Origin: Rhyzopertha dominica
Taxonomy: Eukaryota; Arthropoda; Insecta; Coleoptera; Bostrichidae
Reading direction: 5' to 3'
Length of the DNA: 64,000 nucleotides
Assembly: GCA_025024175.1 (NCBI GenBank)
Contig: QCXZ01000137.1
Span: forward strand, 66,526,680 to 66,590,679
Part shown: positions 60,040-64,000 of the stretch, piece after piece
Layout of the letters: every line of letters begins with the position of its first letter
How positions within the stretch are numbered: the first letter of the stretch is position 1
Made by a program: the position numbers and the translations under genes
The notes under the pieces: generated by a model
Database searches by the model: none
The model's input: only the letters and a program-made list of their open reading frames with translations
What the model was told of the DNA's origin: nothing

Positions 60040-60892
60040 GTGATATGTTTTCGTTTTCTTAAAATAACAAATATGTTTACCAGCTATACCCAAAAAATAA
60101 CACAGTAAATTAAGTAATTTTGAACTTTTAAAGAAATAGAAAATTTCCGTGCTTAAATGTTTTGACAAACCTTCAAAATATGGTATTACACGACGCCTTT
60201 CCTTCTACAGAAAGTAAGGATGAGAGCTGCAAGGAACAGAGGTTTATTCTGACAACTTCGAATGACACATTACAGTATGTCCCCTTCCGAAATAAAATCG
60301 TCTTGTTTCAGAATTTTACTTAAATTTGTCTCCGGTAAAATTATTGCAGCTGACTCGTTTTGACTGAAACACCTAGTATAATAATAATAAAGTGTGTATA
60401 TCAGTTAGCTAAACAAGGTGGAGTACTCTTTATAAGTATTTTACAGAATACACAACAGCACAACACAAATAAAAGTGTGCCCCTTTCTGCATATTGACTC
60501 ACAGCATCGTCTGTCAAATATGACTAACTCTTTGACGATGGGAAATCCCAGTTACCAGTCTGTATACACCGAACCTTTCTGCTCTAGACGGCTATAATAG
60601 ATATGAACTGCGTAATCAAGGGATACAAAACTAATTAAAGTATTACAACTTTCATTAAATAAAGCGGGGAATTTTCGAACGCCAGAAATGCTATTAAGGT
60701 TTATCAGTTCTTTGTCTGTGTTCTCTGGAATGAATGCATTTTGACATCCACAGTGACGCCTAATACAGCTGATCTTTGAACCCTGCGGTACCCCATCTTC
60801 ACTAGTGTTTTATTTAATAAAAGTAATGGCAATAATTATTAGTAATTACTTCATCCACAACAATAAAGTTTCTGACTTCTGAAATCACTCAC
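60040..60892. other. Intronic sequence, nothing recognised
   Basis: Between the tandem repeat and the CASK exon; no domain-like frames. Confidence 0.5.
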
Positions 60893-61073
60893 CACAAGAT
60901 GAAACCTCGTCGTCTCCAAAGTCCGAGAAGCTGTCAGCGTTGGGATCGTCGTACGGGTACCATTTGCTAGAATTGACGGCGGCCAAAATTACAGCCTTTA
61001 ATTTTCTCCGAGCGTTCAATTTCTTTAATTCCTCTACCGTAGAAGTCAGATGTATTCGCCCCCTCTCTCTATC
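60893..61073 (-). CDS. CASK: CASK exon: calmodulin-binding-type segment and linker
   Basis: Exon of 181 nt (60 codons plus one base). The acceptor is gtggtcctgcag|GAT and the donor TGTG|GTGAGT. It starts DRERGRIHLTSTVEELKKLN and continues NARRKLKAVILAAV, the helix after the kinase domain that in CaMKII and CASK is the autoinhibitory/calmodulin-binding region. An acidic linker follows (NADSFSDFGDDEVSSC) leading to the L27 domains. The NARRKLK core is kept, but the linker differs from vertebrate CASK. It joins in phase 0 to the preceding exon and in phase 1 (G|CT, giving Ala) to the exon at 46867-46985. A short minus-strand frame that appears to begin with MSGFF is an artefact of reading into the small intron. 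Confidence 0.93.
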
Positions 61074-61134
61074 CTGCAGGACCACAAAAAAGCCCGACAT
61101 AACAAACGGCGTGCGATTATAAAAGTGGACTTAC
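61074..61134 (-). other. CASK: CASK intron, 61 nt
   Basis: Very short GT..AG intron between the last kinase-domain exon and the calmodulin-binding-segment exon. The donor is GTAAGT and the acceptor tcctgcag. Both flanking codons are complete, so the phase is 0. It contrasts with the kilobase-scale introns on the rest of the gene. Confidence 0.9.
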
Positions 61135-61257
61135 CCTCAGCCATTTGTGATTCAAAACCTCCTGTATTGATAGCCGTTGCTTAGGGTCTACGGTGATCAT
61201 TTGCCTAACGAGATCCTTTGCCGTCTCGCTGACTTTTTCCCATTTAGCTGAGTCAAA
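61135..61257 (-). CDS. CASK: CASK exon: end of CaM-kinase-like domain
   Basis: Coding exon of 123 nt (41 codons, phase 0 at both ends). The acceptor reads cacatctttcag and the donor AGG|GTAAGT. It encodes the C-terminal lobe of the CaMK-like domain of CASK: FDSAKWEKVSETAKDLVRQM, then a DPKQRLSIQEVLNHKWLR stretch (the subdomain XI arginine plus the LNHxWL signature). CASK is a membrane-associated scaffold with an atypical kinase domain; it links neurexin-type receptors to Veli/Mint and Dlg partners. The family match rests on this segment together with the three exons that follow in frame. A 61-nt intron separates it from the next exon. The exons for the start of the kinase domain are not visible in 61258-64000, so they probably lie beyond the window. 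Confidence 0.93.
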
Positions 61258-62250
61258 CTGAAAGATGTGCAGAAGAATTACAAGCTGGAAGCTTCTCTGG
61301 GAGTTCAGATAAGACTTAGAAAACTCAAAGTAAAGAGAAAGCTGTATACCGAGTGAAGTTGTGTAACGTGATTTTTGTAATTTTCATTACCCTATTTTGA
61401 CCAAACATAACTACAGCTCCGACAAGAGGATCGGAGCAAAGCATAATTTAAATGATTTTCAGGAAAGCTATGATGCTGATTTGTAAAATTTGAAACTTTC
61501 CTTTTCCAAACATCAAAGGCGACTAAGAAACACTCGGTGATAAGGTATCACCAAATATCAGCATTACTACATTTTTATTACATTTTATTTTACAATAATA
61601 CTTAAATATAATGAAGTTATTGTTAGTAAACAAAAAGTACTTCATTTATTTCACAAAAAAATATTCAGGCAGTAACTGTCAACTCAATTAGTTATATTCA
61701 ACCGATAAGAACTGATTTTAACAATAGAGTTAGGAAACAAAAACAGATGTTCGTTTTACCCCTCCATAATTTTTAACACGTTTTTATTAACTCGCTATCG
61801 TGTCTGTTAGTCCGCTCGGTTTGGTACAAATTTTGCAATCGTTTTTAAACTAACTTTGTGATGAGCTAGAAACTTTAAATTTATTTAAACATAGCTTGTT
61901 ACTGGATGACAATGCAGTATTAACTCCCTTTTTGTCTGTCCGATACTTATTTTTTTATAGTCTTAATAATTAAAAATTATGAACATAACCTCAAAGACCA
62001 TGTTAGTTTGACAAAACCTTATCTCGTCCGATCGCCGAAGTTAATCAACGGGCGCGGTCAGTACTTGGAACATCATACTGTTGACATTGTTGTTTTTTTC
62101 AGCAAACAGTGTAACAGATTTTGATTTCAGATATGATTAAGTGAAAAGAAACTGAAATAAACCAAACGTTTTGTATACTGTCCGAAATTTTAAAGATAAA
62201 ATCGATTGCAAAATTTCGCGCACACAGGACTAAAAACTAAAAAGCAAAAA
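61258..62250. other. CASK: Upstream CASK intron, nothing recognised
   Basis: Begins with the acceptor tract of the kinase-end exon on the minus strand. No upstream kinase exon (APE/GTPxFMAPE, DVWGCG motifs) was found. Confidence 0.5.
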
Positions 62251-62620
62251 ATTATTATTCAATAAAAAATAATTTTTAATTTACCACATTTACCATGCAG
62301 ATTCATAAGCCTATACAGGTTGTCAAAAAATTTGGGATTACGAATTTTTTAAGATTTAAAACAAAAACGTGGTGCGCACACAATAGATAACTGATGCATG
62401 AATATACGCCACAAGTTTTTTTGTTTTAAATCTTAGAAGTATATTCATAGCTATTAAAAACTTCATAATCACAAATTTTCTGGACAACATATACATATAG
62501 GGTTAGGAATCTGCATGGTGCTATAGATAAGTCTGTATGGGGTAGGAGAAATTATTTTATACTTTTTAGTGCAATTTAAAACGTGGTAAATTAAAAATTA
62601 TTTTTTATTCGAATAATTTC
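62251..62620. repeat. Near-palindromic foldback/MITE, about 370 bp
   Basis: The outer arm aaaataatttttaatttacc ac (62263-62286) is matched by gtggtaaattaaaaattatt tt (62583 on). The inner arm ccatgcagattc ... gttgtcaaaaaatttgggat ... aagatttaaaacaaaaac (62292-62370) is matched inverted at 62404-62516. A loop of about 30 bp separates them. It has no coding capacity and resembles a foldback MITE. Confidence 0.78.
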
Positions 62621-62629
62621 AAATAATAT

Positions 62630-64000
62630 GCTAATAGAATTTGGTCTCATATGCTATTTATTGTAGTTATTTTTGAACGGCTTCGCGTCCCCGTCAATTA
62701 TAAATGACATTATCTAATACTAAAAAAATGCAGTTTTTTATATGTCGATGGATAAATAAATTGCTTTAAGAATCATGCATATGAAATTTTTTTGAACTGA
62801 TGATTCTTTTTTTTTGCATGAGGTGGACTTTTTATCTTTTTCGGAGCTACCTTGAACACCACTGAACGTGGGTGAACGAACCTACAAAAATTATGATGAC
62901 GTGACTCCTCAACTTCACAACAACTCGTAGAAGCAAAATATTATGGCCACTGGTGGAATCCTGAACATTCCCTTTTGGTCTTATAGAAGTGAGACATCAA
63001 TCATCAGAAGTAAGAAAGTTTCTCCATTTGTACTTACAGGAATTTAGAAAAATCATAATATGTTCCGGAGGAAATTATGCTTCAATAGTGTAGCCGCAAA
63101 GTTTTCTTAGAAGGCATGAAAAAAATGGACCATAAATATCTATCAAAATATCAAACGATTCAAAACAAAACAAACCTGTCCAATGATGAACAATTTGGAC
63201 TACTCAGTAGGCATTCAGGAGGCCCTCCCCCAAAACAAGATTTGTACAACTTTCATAATGAAATCACAACTGCTGACCAAAGAAGAATTTCTACAGGTAC
63301 TGGCCAAATTATACTTTTCTCTATCTAGTAAAATATGAAAGCTATGTATTATTTATCCAGTGAACATTAAGAAGCCCATCAGCAGATTACTAGATCATCA
63401 AACTGCGGGCAGCGACTACTCAGCAACTATTTTCACCGCTGCTCAGAGTTACGAGAGGTAAGGAAACTGTAAAGGAAGCAAAATGAGATCTTTATATATA
63501 TGACGCTGTGGAGGAAATTGAGAAAAAAAAGAGGCGACGGTAAACGCGACAACCAGTTAGAAACCGAAACGCATAGAAACCCTATTTGCAATGAGAGAGG
63601 AAAAAGACACCTGAGTTGACTGAAAATTTTGTTTGGTGAAACTTCTAGTTAAAAATGTGATAAAGTTTTAAATTGTTATGTTGATAAATTATGATGAAAA
63701 TGAAGATATCAAAATGAAATTCTTGACGCTGTCAAGATAAGTCCAATACATCAGTGTCCAGTAGTTCCTTATATTATCCTTATGTGGGAACAGGCCCAAC
63801 AGTTGACAGACGGAGAGCACTAATTTTTAAGAAAACGTATTTATGGGATATTTATCACCCTATTGGACTAAAACCCAGTTACCTACATTATTAAAAGACT
63901 AGAGCTCATTTTGGTTTTGATTTTTATACGCGTGGAATAACGTTTTATTAATATAACGTTTTGTCATTACAATTAAAACTTTTTGTGTTCAAAGTAACTC
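62630..64000. other. No recognisable gene
   Basis: AT-rich intronic sequence to the window edge; the 70-codon plus frame at 63116-63328 has no domain. Confidence 0.45.

Larger units (their letters stand above)
46986..60892 (-). other. CASK: CASK intron, about 13.9 kb
   Basis: Phase 1 intron between the linker exon and the first L27 exon; donor TGTG|GTGAGT and acceptor tcattacag. It carries a mariner relic with an HHR-bearing insertion, a non-LTR relic, a MADF element, a MITE interrupted by a PLE, a tandem repeat and a perfect hairpin, each listed separately. Outside those entries (50250-52680, 53700-54850 and 56760-59300) I see no coding signal. Confidence 0.85.

Noticed and set aside
60940..61122. 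Plus-strand frame across the CASK exon.
   Set aside because: It is a shadow of the minus-strand exon, which has splice sites and clear homology.
1..64000. CRISPR arrays, operons, bacterial-type promoters, rRNA.
   Set aside because: Nothing of the kind is visible; the window is eukaryotic intron and repeat sequence.

Overview
This is an AT-rich stretch of animal nuclear DNA, almost certainly from an insect. Long reading frames are absent. Short exons with GT..AG borders sit among long introns, and the repeats are of kinds common in insects: mariner, DUF4817-type transposases, jockey/CR1-like retrotransposons and Penelope-like elements (PLEs). I cannot name the order. About twenty scattered ambiguous bases (n) suggest a draft assembly.

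The only host gene I recognise is on the minus strand and is transcribed from right to left: CASK, the membrane-associated guanylate kinase scaffold (Drosophila caki/CASK). Four consecutive exons are present at 61135-61257, 60893-61073, 46867-46985 and 36010-36183. Their splice phases join without a break. Together they encode the end of the CaM-kinase-like domain, the calmodulin-binding-type segment and the L27 pair. Earlier exons must lie to the right of the window. The PDZ, SH3 and guanylate kinase exons were not found and probably lie to the left, so positions 1-36009 look like one intron of more than 36 kb. The intervening introns are 10.7, 13.9 and 0.06 kb.

The introns are filled with mobile-element remains. 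By position: mariner relics (1.47-2.16, 2.77-2.96, 47.25-48.54 kb); DUF4817-type transposase relics (3.03, 12.92, 26.79, 34.64 kb); a relic of an unnamed conserved mobile family (6.83 kb); a TA-flanked MITE (7.75 kb) with a second copy at 54.86 kb; tRNA-like SINE heads (8.52, 18.94 kb); non-LTR relics (15.94, 22.08, 49.0 kb); a Ginger/integrase-like relic (40.29 kb); a PIF/Harbinger-like MADF element (52.69 kb); foldback elements (32.29, 62.25 kb); and a tandem repeat (59.69 kb).

The most striking system is a set of Penelope-like retroelements carrying hammerhead-ribozyme (HHR) motifs. Three copies (24.18-26.02, 29.22-30.51 and 55.37-56.65 kb) share one design: a GIY-YIG endonuclease end, inverted arms of about 60-410 bp, an HHR motif near the end of the unit, and a short tail outside the arms. 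Further pieces with HHR motifs lie at 5.19-5.66, 41.5-41.95, 45.58 and 47.83-48.03 kb. The last is a 201-bp element with inverted ends and a 21-22 bp target duplication, inserted in a mariner. Several GC- and CpG-rich intronic blocks without coding signal (14.2, 19.8, 31.4, 42.4, 46.6, 57.9 kb) could be regulatory DNA of CASK.
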